Assembly: GCF_003797835.1 (NCBI RefSeq)
Contig: NZ_RKMF01000009.1
Coordinates: 106,731 to 170,730 of the forward strand
Direction: 5' to 3'
DNA: 64,000 nucleotides
Source: Kocuria soli
Lineage (GTDB): Bacteria > Actinomycetota > Actinomycetes > Actinomycetales > Micrococcaceae
Position numbers and translations under genes: made by a program. Positions 1-8,499 of this stretch are shown here, piece after piece (the first letter of the stretch is position 1; each line of letters begins with the position of its first letter). The notes under the pieces are model-generated. The model did no database searches. It was not told where the DNA came from and worked only from the letters and a program-made list of their open reading frames with translations.

Positions 1-1947
1 GGTCCGGGCGAACTCGGCCGTGTCCGCGGGGTCAAGGAACAGGTTGTGGAACTGCTGGCCACCCATGAGCCAGGGGTAGGGCGGCAGGGTCTGGGCCGCG
101 ATCCGCACCCCGGTCGTGTCCAGCTTCCCCAAGGCCTCCGCAACCCGTTCGTAGGCCGGAGCGCGGCGGCCGGCACCCAGGTGACGATCCGTGGTGAAGC
201 CACCCATCGTGACCACCATGAGGGGTTCGTCGTCGGCGTCCGGGAACCAGGTGCTCAGGGCCCGGGTGACGTCGATCGTGCGCTGCACCTGGCGGATGGA
301 CTCCGCCCGGTGTTCGGCGTCCCGGGAGGCCAGGTCCACCAGGAAGTCCCCCGCGAACAGATCCGGGAGGTGGGTGGTGAACGCCCGGATGCTGCGTCCC
401 GTGAGCGCTTGCGGCAGGACGTCAGCCGGATCGATCTCCAGGTCCTTGTAGGAGAAATGGAATTCCAGGAAGTCCGGCGTGCAATCAGTGGTGAGCGCCG
501 CGATGTCGTGGTAGCGGACGGGAAGACCCCACGGGCGGTCGAAGTGGAACTGACGGGCCGTGGGGACGACGTCGTGCAGGTCGCCTTCGAAGAAGAACTC
601 CCCCTGTCCCACGGACCGGTGCAGCGTTCGGCCGATCAGGCGGTGCCGCGAGTTCGGCTGCAGGCCACGTCCGGGGCTCTTGACCTCGACGTCGGCCTCC
701 CCGACCACATGCCCGGGTTCCAGCTGGCGGCTGGCCACCAGGGACTTGGACAGGTTGATCCGGTTCATGGCCTCCCCCGTGGAGACCACGCGGGGCCGGG
801 TGCTGCCCAGGGACGCTTCGACCTCCCGGATCTGTGCGGTCATGCGCGAGAACTCCTCGGACAGGAGGGAGACCTTGTGGTCGTTGCCCTCCATCGCACG
901 GTCCCAGGTCAGGTGTTTCTCGATGATCTTGGCACCGCGCGCCACTGCGGCCACCGGGACGTGGATGCCGCGTTCGTGGCCGGAGTAGCCGATCGGGCAG
1001 CCCCCGATCTCGCCGAGCCGGTCCATGTAGGCCAGGTTGATGTCCTTGAACGGTGCCGGGTAGGTCGACTGGCAGTGCAGCAGCGCGAACGGGACACCCA
1101 ACGAGCGCACCAGGTCCACCGATTCCCTGATCTCCTCCTCCCTGCTCATGCCCGTGGAGAGCACCATGGGGAGACGGTGTGATCCCGCGTCCTTCAGCAG
1201 GTCGTGGTTGGTCAGGTCCGCGGAGGCGATCTTGAGGGCGTCCACGCCGTAATCCGCCAGGGCCTTCACACTCGGGGAATCCCAGGGCGTGCACATGACG
1301 GCCAGTCCACGGTCCCGGGCGTGGTCGAACACGGGGAGCAGGTCCGGGGCGGGCAGCGCGAACTTGGTCAGCAGGTCCAGGGTGTACTGGACCCCCAGGT
1401 CTTCCCCGGCCGAACCGGTCTGCCGGTAAAGAGCGCCCATGTCCCGCAGCTGGAACTTCACGGCCTGGGCCCCGGCCTCCGCCGCCCGGTCGACCAGCTC
1501 ACGCGCCAGGTCCACGGAGCCGTTGTGGTTGTTGCCGATTTCGGCGATCACGAAGCACGGCTGTCCGGGGCCGACGGCGTGCTCGCCGATCCGTAGTTCG
1601 GCGTCCTTGTTGATCGCCAGTGCCGCCAGCCGCCCGCGCTCGTCCAGCAGCGGGAGGTGCGCGGCGCCGACGGGCAAGGCGGCCAGGATCTCGGCGGTGT
1701 CGGCCCCAAACGGCAGCGTCACCACGTCTCGATTGGCCACGACGGCGGAGGCCACCTCCAGGTCGGCCTGCGGGTTCGCGATGATCCAGCGGCGGAAGTC
1801 GCCGTCGGAGATGGAGCCGTGGAGCTGTCCGCGGCTGTCCACGCAGAACACGATCCGGTCCTTGTTCTCCGTCATCTTCCGCAACGCGACCAGCACTGAG
1901 TCTTCGGCGAAGACCAGGTACGGGGTGAGTCGACGTTCGATGATCAT
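1..1947 (-). CDS. NeuB-type nonulosonate (sialic acid-like) synthase with CBS pair and C-terminal barrel; 3' end beyond window
   Basis: The frame is open from an ATG at 1947 to the window edge (649 codons, no stop). Residues 1-120 look like a CBS-domain pair. From about residue 131 the NeuB condensation domain is plain: AEIGNNHNG, VKFQ, CTPWDSP, LSTGMS and EKHLT. A SAF-like segment follows (VVSTGEAMNRIN to LQPNSRHRLIGR). About 200 further residues resemble a sugar-isomerase-type barrel. NeuB enzymes condense phosphoenolpyruvate with a hexosamine or similar sugar to make nonulosonic acids. Plain NeuB is about 350 residues, so this is a long multidomain form. The ATG overlaps the TGA of the CMP-sugar synthetase upstream (ATGA), which implies translational coupling. 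The exact sugar is unknown. Confidence 0.88.
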   Translation of the reverse strand, partial: MIIERRLTPYLVFAEDSVLVALRKMTENKDRIVFCVDSRGQLHGSISDGDFRRWIIANPQADLEVASAVVANRDVVTLPFGADTAEILAALPVGAAHLPLLDERGRLAALAINKDAELRIGEHAVGPGQPCFVIAEIGNNHNGSVDLARELVDRAAEAGAQAVKFQLRDMGALYRQTGSAGEDLGVQYTLDLLTKFALPAPDLLPVFDHARDRGLAVMCTPWDSPSVKALADYGVDALKIASADLTNHDLLKDAGSHRLPMVLSTGMSREEEIRESVDLVRSLGVPFALLHCQSTYPAPFKDINLAYMDRLGEIGGCPIGYSGHERGIHVPVAAVARGAKIIEKHLTWDRAMEGNDHKVSLLSEEFSRMTAQIREVEASLGSTRPRVVSTGEAMNRINLSKSLVASRQLEPGHVVGEADVEVKSPGRGLQPNSRHRLIGRTLHRSVGQGEFFFEGDLHDVVPTARQFHFDRPWGLPVRYHDIAALTTDCTPDFLEFHFSYKDLEIDPADVLPQALTGRSIRAFTTHLPDLFAGDFLVDLASRDAEHRAESIRQVQRTIDVTRALSTWFPDADDEPLMVVTMGGFTTDRHLGAGRRAPAYERVAEALGKLDTTGVRIAAQTLPPYPWLMGGQQFHNLFLDPADTAEFART

Positions 1948-2729
1948 CGGCGGCCCCCCGGCCGATCCGCGGACGACGGTGCCGCCGCTGCGGTGGTCGC
2001 GGCGCCGTCGTTCCCCAGCGCCTTGGCGTGCCGGGCCACCAGTTGCTCGGCCAGGGTGAAGTCGAGTTCGGTGTCGATGTCGGTTCCTTCGAGGTCGTCC
2101 AGTTCGAACAGGCCCACCGTGCCGCCGATGCGGTTGTGGAGGCGGTCGTAGATCCCGGGGCGGGTCAGGTAGAGCGAGCCGTTCTCCCGGTACCGGAGGT
2201 CGATCCGGGACATGTCCTGGCGCCGCAAGCGGGCGTAGACGTCGTAGTCGGCCACCGGGTGCCCCGTGGGTGCCTCCTTTGAGGGTTCGGCATCGTAGCG
2301 CCACAGGAACGGAGTCACGGGAACCACCCCCACCAGGCTATCCACCCGCGTGGCACGGAACTGGTCCACCGCTCGGTCCAGGGTCCCCGGGAACCGCAGC
2401 GGGCTGGTTGCCTGCAGGAAGAGCACGCCCTCGGGTTCGCCGGCTTCGGCGCGGTGATGGGACAGTGCGTGTTCGATCACCGGTTCGCTGGGGGTCAGGT
2501 CCTCGGCCAGTTCCGACGGGCGCAGGAACGGAACCTCCGCGCCGTGTTCGAGGGCGACTTCGCGGATCTCGGGAGAGTCGGTCGAGACCAGCACGCGAAG
2601 GTCGGCCTCGGCGGCCAATGCGGACCGGATGGTCCAGGCGACCAGCGGCAGTCCGCCCAGGTCACGGATGTTCTTGCCCGGGACGCCCTTGGACCCGCCG
2701 CGTACGGGGATCACGCACAGAATGGTCAC
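1944..2729 (-). CDS. CMP-nonulosonate cytidylyltransferase (NeuA-like)
   Basis: 261 residues from a GTG at 2729. The nucleotide-binding signature PVRGGSKGVPGKN lies near the N-terminus, followed by STDSPEI, LQATSPLR and YRENGSLY, as in acylneuraminate cytidylyltransferases, which activate nonulosonic acids as CMP-sugars. The GTG overlaps the stop of the upstream gene (GTGA), and the TGA overlaps the ATG of the NeuB-type gene. The frame stays open another 800 bases upstream, but that stretch is antisense-like and belongs to the neighbouring gene's other frame. The Ala/Thr-rich last 25 residues look like a flexible tail. Confidence 0.88.
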   Translation of the reverse strand: MTILCVIPVRGGSKGVPGKNIRDLGGLPLVAWTIRSALAAEADLRVLVSTDSPEIREVALEHGAEVPFLRPSELAEDLTPSEPVIEHALSHHRAEAGEPEGVLFLQATSPLRFPGTLDRAVDQFRATRVDSLVGVVPVTPFLWRYDAEPSKEAPTGHPVADYDVYARLRRQDMSRIDLRYRENGSLYLTRPGIYDRLHNRIGGTVGLFELDDLEGTDIDTELDFTLAEQLVARHAKALGNDGAATTAAAAPSSADRPGGRR

Positions 2730-4000
2730 GGCTGTCCGCCTCTCGGTCGCAGGGTGTTCGGCCCCGGATGGTGGGACGAGGAGCCGGAATCGCGCTCGGT
2801 GTGCGGCGCAGCGCCCGGGAACAGGTGAGCGGCAATCGCGGTGGCCGGTTCGGTCGTGGGTTCGGGCAGGGCGAGGGTGGGAGTGGGATCCGTCCCCGGC
2901 TGCCACCTGGTCATGCCGTACCGATCCCAGAATTCGAGCAGCCACGCGGGCGGTGCGGGGTGGGTGACCCACGCGGGACGGCCAGCCGCAGCAGCTTCCA
3001 GCACCCCGGTCGAGAAGACCGCCGCCACGGGACCCGTGGTGCGGGCCAAAGGCGTGGCCGAGGAACCGATCGTCAGACCTTGACGCTGCCACACGGCGTG
3101 GGTCATGCGGGAGAGCTTGTCGGTCTCGGCCGGGTGGGGTCGGTACACGGCACCCGTGGCCCGGCAGTACGTCAGAGCGGCGCGGGCGGCATCGCGGCGG
3201 GCCAGTTCCGCTCCGTGGAGCTGGCCCAGGAACACCCCGGGATCGAAGGTGGTGGCCGCGCCGTCGGCACCGGTTCCGGCGCCCGCTCCTGTACCGGCTC
3301 CTGTGCCGGCTCCGGGCCGGGACGGCTCCTCGGGGGTCCCGACGCCGCGGGCGGCCTCCCACAGCAGCTGGGAGCCGACGGTCGTCGTGGTCACGTCGGT
3401 TCGCCCCGCCCGCCACCAGTCGGCGTCCCTTTCGGTGAAGGCCAGCAGGTGCGACTGCGCCGGCAAGGGCGGCACCTGGTGGGCCAACAGCCCGTGCTGC
3501 ACCACAGTGAAACGGGCCCCGGTGGCACACGCCCAGCGGTACGCAGCTGCTCCGGGGGCCAGGTAGTTGCCCACCGCCAGGACCTGGTCAAGGTGTCGCA
3601 GTACCTCGGGGACGCGTGAGATGTCCGCAACCGTGTCCACCACCCGGGCTCGGGTGGGCAGTGGGCTGTGCCGTGACCCGGTCACCATGTCCGTGACCAC
3701 CCGCACGGACAGTTCCTGCGGAAGGAGATAGGCGACCCCGTCCGCCACGCCCTGAAGCAGAGCGGCGCGCTCCGTCGGCCGGAGCAGCGCAGCCGTCTGG
3801 GTGGGACCCAGCGAGTCCAGTGCGACCAGGGTGTGCACGGGGGCGCCGTCGTGCTGCAGGTACAGCGGCGCGCGCTCGGCTCGGAGGACCGCCCGCGCCC
3901 GGCGCGGCAGGGGTTGCCGCCCACACTGCCATCGGTGCCACGCGGCAAGGTCCTCCGGGCTTGGAAACGCCGGGCCGGGAAATGCGGGGCCCGGGCTCAT
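2726..4000 (-). CDS. putative surface-polysaccharide transferase (polysialyltransferase/capsule-transferase-like)
   Basis: 424 residues from an ATG at 4000 that overlaps the upstream stop (ATGA). Recognisable pieces are VVQHGLLAHQ, then LLAFTERDADWW, then a late YRPHPAETDKL motif and FSTGVLEAAAAGRP. This order of an HG motif, a DxxW segment, an HP motif and an S-x-E segment resembles CDP-glycerol/capsule and polysialyl transferases. No catalytic aspartate can be assigned by eye. A low-complexity Gly/Thr/Ala stretch of about 16 residues splits the two halves. Its position directly before neuA and neuB suggests it may transfer the nonulosonic acid; that is inference. Confidence 0.6.
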   Translation of the reverse strand: MSPGPAFPGPAFPSPEDLAAWHRWQCGRQPLPRRARAVLRAERAPLYLQHDGAPVHTLVALDSLGPTQTAALLRPTERAALLQGVADGVAYLLPQELSVRVVTDMVTGSRHSPLPTRARVVDTVADISRVPEVLRHLDQVLAVGNYLAPGAAAYRWACATGARFTVVQHGLLAHQVPPLPAQSHLLAFTERDADWWRAGRTDVTTTTVGSQLLWEAARGVGTPEEPSRPGAGTGAGTGAGAGTGADGAATTFDPGVFLGQLHGAELARRDAARAALTYCRATGAVYRPHPAETDKLSRMTHAVWQRQGLTIGSSATPLARTTGPVAAVFSTGVLEAAAAGRPAWVTHPAPPAWLLEFWDRYGMTRWQPGTDPTPTLALPEPTTEPATAIAAHLFPGAAPHTERDSGSSSHHPGPNTLRPRGGQP

Positions 4001-5043
4001 GACTCCCACCACTGTTCGACGCTGTGAGCCCGATGGGCAAACGTGTGCTCGGCCAGGGACCGGCGCCGTCCCGCTTCCCGGATGCGACGGCCCCACGCGG
4101 GGTCTGCCACGGCACGACGCGACAGATCCAGCAGTTCGTCCCGATCGGAAAAGACGAGCACTTCCTTGGCCGGTTCGTAGAACTCGGCCACGTCCGCCCG
4201 GTCGACCAGCTGGAGCCCACCGGCCCCGGGCACCTCGAAAGTCCGCATGGACAGTCCCCCCTGTCGGCCGTGAATGTTGACCGCGGCCGCCGCCTCCGCC
4301 TGGACCGCATAGGCTTCGGACAGGGAGATGTCACGGTGCCACGGCAGGCCGGGGCGGGCCCATTCCCACGTGCGCAATCGGTCCACGGGGTGCCCGCTCC
4401 ACTGCCGACCGTAGACGCGCACGGAGACGCCGTTGCCGTGCAGGTGGTTCAGCAGGTCCACGCGGTTCGGGTAGCGGGAGCCCACGAAGACCACCTCCCC
4501 GATTCCGGCTGCACAGCCGTGTCCGGGACGGGCCGCGGTGTGGAGCAGGTGGGGGTCGTAGGCGTTGGGAAGATGGTGCGCCCGCACTCCCATTGCTCGC
4601 AGCTGCTGGGCCTCCGTTGCCGCGTAACTCAGCACCGGTCCCACGGTGCGCAGGAACTCGATCGAGTGTCGGTGCCGTGCCAGGTCGTCGTAGAGCCAGA
4701 GGATGACGGGAATCCGCCGGTCAGCCAGTTCTCCCCAGAGGTCCTCCCCCAGGGTGTCGCCTTTGATCACGATCACCCGGTCCGGCTCGGTCCTCCGCAC
4801 GGCCTCGACCGCTCGGCGGGTGTCCCAGTCGGACCTGGCGCGGTGCCGGTCGACTCCCCAACGCTCGGGCAGTTCCAACCACGCCTTGTTCCGGGCCTTC
4901 ATGGCGAAGCTGTCCAGGGCGTCGTAGCGGTGGGTCACGACGTCGTAGCCCACCTCTTCGAAACCCCGGGCAATGCCGTGGTGGTAGCCGTGGAATGCCG
5001 GCGAGATCAACAAGAGCCGACGGCCGTCGGCGGAGGGCGTCAT
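3997..5043 (-). CDS. CgeB-like glycosyltransferase
   Basis: 348 residues. The ATG at 5043 is chosen because it overlaps the stop of the upstream gene (ATGA); upstream codons in the same frame lie inside that gene. Family-like features are LLLISPAFHGYHHGIARGFEEVGYDV at the start, WLYDDLARH, LPNAYDP, VVFVGSRYPNR, VRVYGRQW and the C-terminal SMRTFEVPGAGGLQLVD. The last motif is typical of CgeB/DUF3880-type glycosyltransferases, where the Glu contacts the nucleotide sugar. It probably adds one sugar of the polysaccharide repeat made by this operon. Donor and acceptor are unknown. Confidence 0.8.
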   Translation of the reverse strand: MTPSADGRRLLLISPAFHGYHHGIARGFEEVGYDVVTHRYDALDSFAMKARNKAWLELPERWGVDRHRARSDWDTRRAVEAVRRTEPDRVIVIKGDTLGEDLWGELADRRIPVILWLYDDLARHRHSIEFLRTVGPVLSYAATEAQQLRAMGVRAHHLPNAYDPHLLHTAARPGHGCAAGIGEVVFVGSRYPNRVDLLNHLHGNGVSVRVYGRQWSGHPVDRLRTWEWARPGLPWHRDISLSEAYAVQAEAAAAVNIHGRQGGLSMRTFEVPGAGGLQLVDRADVAEFYEPAKEVLVFSDRDELLDLSRRAVADPAWGRRIREAGRRRSLAEHTFAHRAHSVEQWWES

Positions 5044-6017
5044 CGGAGCAGCCCCATTTCCTGCCGAAGAACCTCCACGGGGCGTACCGGAGTGCCCCGG
5101 AGGCGCCGCAGGCCGTTGACGGAGAAGTTCACCAGAGTCGCGGCTCGCAGACTCCAGCGGAGCACCTCGGGGTGCCCCCACTTCCGGGCGTAGCGGAACC
5201 GGGATTCGACCAGCCATTCCCGTCGCTTCCCGGCTGCGGACGAGCCTCCCCCGACGTGGGAGACCCGCACCGTGGGAACCAGCACGGAGGGCACGGAGCG
5301 CATCCGGAGGCGGCGCTGCAGGTCGACCTCCTCACAGTTCATGTGGAACCCTTCGTCGAACCCGCCGACGGCGCGAACCTCCGCCAGGGGCAGCAGCATC
5401 GCGGCTCCCATGACCCAGTCCACGGGCGTGGTCGTCTCGGACTGTTGGGCGCGGACGTCGTGCCCCACGGCGTCGTGCAGGTGGGTCCGCCAGCGCGCCA
5501 GGGGCGTGAGCCACTCGGTGACCTGGTGGGCGATCGTGGGGAATTGGCGTCCGGCCCATTGCCAGGTCCCGTCCGGGTGGGTAACGGCCGGGCTGGCCAC
5601 GGCCGGCTGCCAGGGTTCAGCGGCACGGACCAGCTCGGCCACCTGTTCGGCGGTCATCACGACGTCGGAGTTCAGCACGAGCGCCAACGGCGTGTTGACC
5701 TGCGCGAGTGCCGTGTTGACGGCGGCCCCGAATCCCCCGTTGGTCGAGCGGCGGATCACCTGGACCCGCGGGTCGGGTCGCTCGGGCGAGGGCCACGGCA
5801 ACGGAAAGGGTGAGGGTGAGGCGTCGTCGCACACGATGATCGACGGCGCACCGGCCTCACCCGTGCGGCGGTCACCGTCGCCGGTGGGGCCGGCGTGCTT
5901 CCCGCCGTCGTCGCTGTCGTCACCGAGGAGCAGGTGGATGAGCCCATCGGCCTGGGCGGGGTCCCCGTAATGCGGGATGACGACGGTGACCGGTGACAGT
6001 CGAGTGGAATCGTCCAC
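5040..6017 (-). CDS. family 2 glycosyltransferase
   Basis: 325 residues from a GTG at 6017, chosen because AAGGAG lies 7 bases upstream; an in-frame ATG at 6035 overlaps that ribosome site. GT-A motifs are VTVVIPHYGD, IIVCDDASPSP, STNGGFGAAVNTAL, LVLNSDVVM (the DxD-like site) and GGFDEGFHMNCEEVDLQRRLR. This is the rhamnosyltransferase-like subgroup of GT2. It is the first gene of a five-gene minus-strand operon in which every junction is a 4-base overlap. A Gly/Asp-rich insertion separates the first two motifs. Confidence 0.88.
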   Translation of the reverse strand: MDDSTRLSPVTVVIPHYGDPAQADGLIHLLLGDDSDDGGKHAGPTGDGDRRTGEAGAPSIIVCDDASPSPFPLPWPSPERPDPRVQVIRRSTNGGFGAAVNTALAQVNTPLALVLNSDVVMTAEQVAELVRAAEPWQPAVASPAVTHPDGTWQWAGRQFPTIAHQVTEWLTPLARWRTHLHDAVGHDVRAQQSETTTPVDWVMGAAMLLPLAEVRAVGGFDEGFHMNCEEVDLQRRLRMRSVPSVLVPTVRVSHVGGGSSAAGKRREWLVESRFRYARKWGHPEVLRWSLRAATLVNFSVNGLRRLRGTPVRPVEVLRQEMGLLR

Positions 6018-6283
6018 GCCTGATCTCCTTGACATCACCGCGGGTGTTCGCGGCCGAGGGGGGTACGGGGCAGCCGGGGTTCTCGGGTGCCCTCGGGGGG
6101 CGAGCATCCGACCGGCCGTGGCCTCTGCCGAAATGGGCAAACACGATGCTACAGAATATAGTTGACATTCCAAGTACGTACCCCGTGTGGGCTGCACAGG
6201 GGGGTGCTTGGCATCCGGGGCAAGGCCGACCTGTCGGCCACCACCCTGGTCGGTCCACCCACGACTCTTGAAGCGGAGACCCC
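6018..6283. promoter_or_regulatory. divergent promoter region of the polysaccharide operon and the tyrosine autokinase gene
   Basis: This 266-base gap separates the minus-strand glycosyltransferase operon from the plus-strand autokinase. It contains an AT-rich island at about 6143-6180, rare here, with a TTGACA hexamer at 6162-6167 on the plus strand. No matching -10 box is convincing. Both operons are probably driven from this gap. Confidence 0.4.
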
Positions 6284-7798
6284 GTGCCCCAGCAGGACAC
6301 CTCGGACGAGCAATACCTCGACGCCCCCGTGCACATCGCGCACAGACTCCGGGCCGTCGCCCGGGCCGCGGGATGGTACTGGAAAGTCGCTCTAGCACTG
6401 ATTGTCCTGTCCGTGGCAGCCGGAGCAGCCATCGCGTTGCTCATGCCCAAGGTCTATTCGTCCACGAACACCGTCATGGTGGTCACGGGCAACAGCAACA
6501 CGCTGGGCGATTACATGACCGCTGACAGCGTCTCCCTGTCGAAAGCCGACTCGTACATGCAACTCGGGGGATCCCCCGAAGTTGCCCAGATCGCGGCCGA
6601 GTCCTTGGACGGAACCCCGGTCCACGACGTCGCTTTCTCCGTGGTCCCAGGAACCTCTCAGATCAAGGTCGAGGGCCGCTCTGATTCCCCCGAAGGATCC
6701 GCCAAGGTCGCCGACGCCTACGCCGGGGCGCTGACCCAGGAAGTGCAACGCATCGAGTCGATCGCCACGGAAGGCAACAACTACGAGCCACCGTCCCCGT
6801 CGCCCTCCGAAGACGGTGGGGAGGAAGCGTCTCCCGAATCCTCCGAGGACGGCACCGGTCTGGTCCAGGTCGTCCCGGTGAGCTCCGCATCCGTCCCGGA
6901 ATCCCCCGTGTCCCCGGATCTCCGCCTGAACCTCCTAGTGGGCGTAGGCGTCGGCCTGCTGCTGGCTGCCCTCTACGTGCTCGCCCGGAGCCTGTTCGAC
7001 CGAAAGGTCCGTTCCTCGGAGGCCGTCGCAAATGCCACCGGCCTGGCAATCCTGGGCACCATCCCGCTGGACAAGCGACTCACGGCCAAGCGGGGGGTCA
7101 TCCCCACCGCTCCCCCACGCAAGGACCGGGAGGCCTGGGCCACCTCGGAGGCCTTCCGCCAGCTCCGGACCAATCTGACATTCGCCAACGTGGACGATCC
7201 GCCACGCACCGTCGTCGTGACTTCCTCCGTGGCTGGGGAAGGGAAATCGTCCGTCGCGGCCAATCTCGCGGTCACGCTGGGAGCCCTGGGTCAGCCGACG
7301 GTGCTCGTCGACGCCGACCTCCGGAGGCCTGTGCAGACCGAACTGTTCGGGCTCACGGAGGGTGCGGGTCTGACGGACGTCCTGGCCGGTGCGGCCGAAC
7401 TCGAGGACGTCCTGCAGGACTGGGAACCCGGTTCCAACGTCCATCTCCTGGGCGCGGGACGGACGCCGCCGAACCCCTCCGAACTGCTGGGCTCCAAGAC
7501 CATGCGCAACCTGCTGGCGCGCATGGGGCAGGACTACATGGTGGTCATCGATTCGCCGCCCCTGTTGCCCGTCACGGACCCGTCCGTGCTGGCCAAGGGT
7601 GCCGACGGCGTGGTGATCGTGACGCAGGCCAACAAGACCAATCTGGACGACCTGACCAAGGCGGTCGCGCGGCTCCACACGGTCGGCGCCACGATCCTGG
7701 GAGCTGTGCTCAACCAGGTTCCCCGCAAGGGCTCGGGGGCCAATGAGTACGGTTACTATTCAGATGCGTACTACTACTCATCGAGCAGCCGTCACTGA
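6284..7798 (+). CDS. polysaccharide chain-length regulator/BY-type tyrosine autokinase (Wzc/CpsCD-like)
   Basis: 504 residues from a GTG at 6284 preceded by AGCGGAGA. The Wzz-like N-terminal part has membrane segments at about 33-53 and 216-234, enclosing an extracytoplasmic region with a Ser/Pro/Glu-rich stretch (168-192). The cytoplasmic kinase part carries Walker A (SSVAGEGKSS, about 314-323), Walker A' (VLVDADLRRP) and Walker B (VVIDSPPLLP). It ends in a tyrosine cluster (EYGYYSDAYYY), the usual autophosphorylation site. Such proteins control polymer length and export together with a cognate tyrosine phosphatase, found here at 8500-9102. Confidence 0.92.
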   Translation: MPQQDTSDEQYLDAPVHIAHRLRAVARAAGWYWKVALALIVLSVAAGAAIALLMPKVYSSTNTVMVVTGNSNTLGDYMTADSVSLSKADSYMQLGGSPEVAQIAAESLDGTPVHDVAFSVVPGTSQIKVEGRSDSPEGSAKVADAYAGALTQEVQRIESIATEGNNYEPPSPSPSEDGGEEASPESSEDGTGLVQVVPVSSASVPESPVSPDLRLNLLVGVGVGLLLAALYVLARSLFDRKVRSSEAVANATGLAILGTIPLDKRLTAKRGVIPTAPPRKDREAWATSEAFRQLRTNLTFANVDDPPRTVVVTSSVAGEGKSSVAANLAVTLGALGQPTVLVDADLRRPVQTELFGLTEGAGLTDVLAGAAELEDVLQDWEPGSNVHLLGAGRTPPNPSELLGSKTMRNLLARMGQDYMVVIDSPPLLPVTDPSVLAKGADGVVIVTQANKTNLDDLTKAVARLHTVGATILGAVLNQVPRKGSGANEYGYYSDAYYYSSSSRH

Positions 7799-7811
7799 TC
7801 CAAGGACGAAC

Positions 7812-8456
7812 ATGCCGCAGGAACCCCCCTCCTCCGCGCCCGGCGTGCCCACTCACCAGATCACCCGACGCCGCATCGTCACCACCGCAGCCTGGACCGC
7901 GCCGGCGGTCCTGGCGGCAACCGCGGCACCGGCCTACGCGGCCTCCCAGAACCAGATCACCACCAGCGTGTGTCAGCTCTTCTACCGCGGCGGCAGGATC
8001 AGCTATCAGACCCACAGCATCTACCTGGGCGTGACCTCGACCGAAGGCGTGGTCCCCAGGGGAACCGTCCTGACATGGACGGTCCAGGTCAGCGGAGGCG
8101 GCACGGGAACCGGCGGCACCAACGAGTCCCCGACCACCAACTACTCCCAGAACAATGCCTGGACCCTGAGCGTGAGTCCCTCCACCGGAACCGTCCCGTC
8201 CAACCAGGGCAGCGTGGTGGACTCCTCGCTGAGTTACACCGTGGCACGCCGCCACCCCAGCAGTGTCAACAGCACGGGTCGCACACCGCACGTCTACCGG
8301 ACCAGGAGTGGCGGCCAGAGCGCCTACCCCACCATCCGCTGGTCCAGGCTGATCACGAACAACGGCTACGACAACGTCACGAGGTACCCGGACAACACCG
8401 AGAACCGGAATCCGGCCTCCGACGGCGGCAACTGGGTGACCCCGGCACGCGCCTGA
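7812..8456 (+). CDS. Tat-exported protein of unknown function
   Basis: 214 residues from the ATG at 7812, which has AAGGA 5 bases upstream; it follows the autokinase gene by 13 bases. Residues 18-44 are a twin-arginine signal peptide (TRRRIVTTAAWTAPAVLAA, then an AYA-AS cleavage site). The mature part is rich in Ser, Thr, Asn and Gly, with few Lys, and reads like a beta-rich extracellular domain. No catalytic motif or known family was recognised. Co-transcription with the autokinase suggests a role at the cell surface. Confidence 0.75.
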   Translation: MPQEPPSSAPGVPTHQITRRRIVTTAAWTAPAVLAATAAPAYAASQNQITTSVCQLFYRGGRISYQTHSIYLGVTSTEGVVPRGTVLTWTVQVSGGGTGTGGTNESPTTNYSQNNAWTLSVSPSTGTVPSNQGSVVDSSLSYTVARRHPSSVNSTGRTPHVYRTRSGGQSAYPTIRWSRLITNNGYDNVTRYPDNTENRNPASDGGNWVTPARA

Positions 8457-8499
8457 CCGAGCGAGGAGCCCGTACGCCCCGGCCCCGACGCGGTGCCCT

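Noticed and set aside
2730..3530. long N-terminal extension of the NeuA-like gene
   Set aside because: It coincides with the transferase gene in another frame; the P-loop starts right after GTG 2729, which overlaps the upstream stop.
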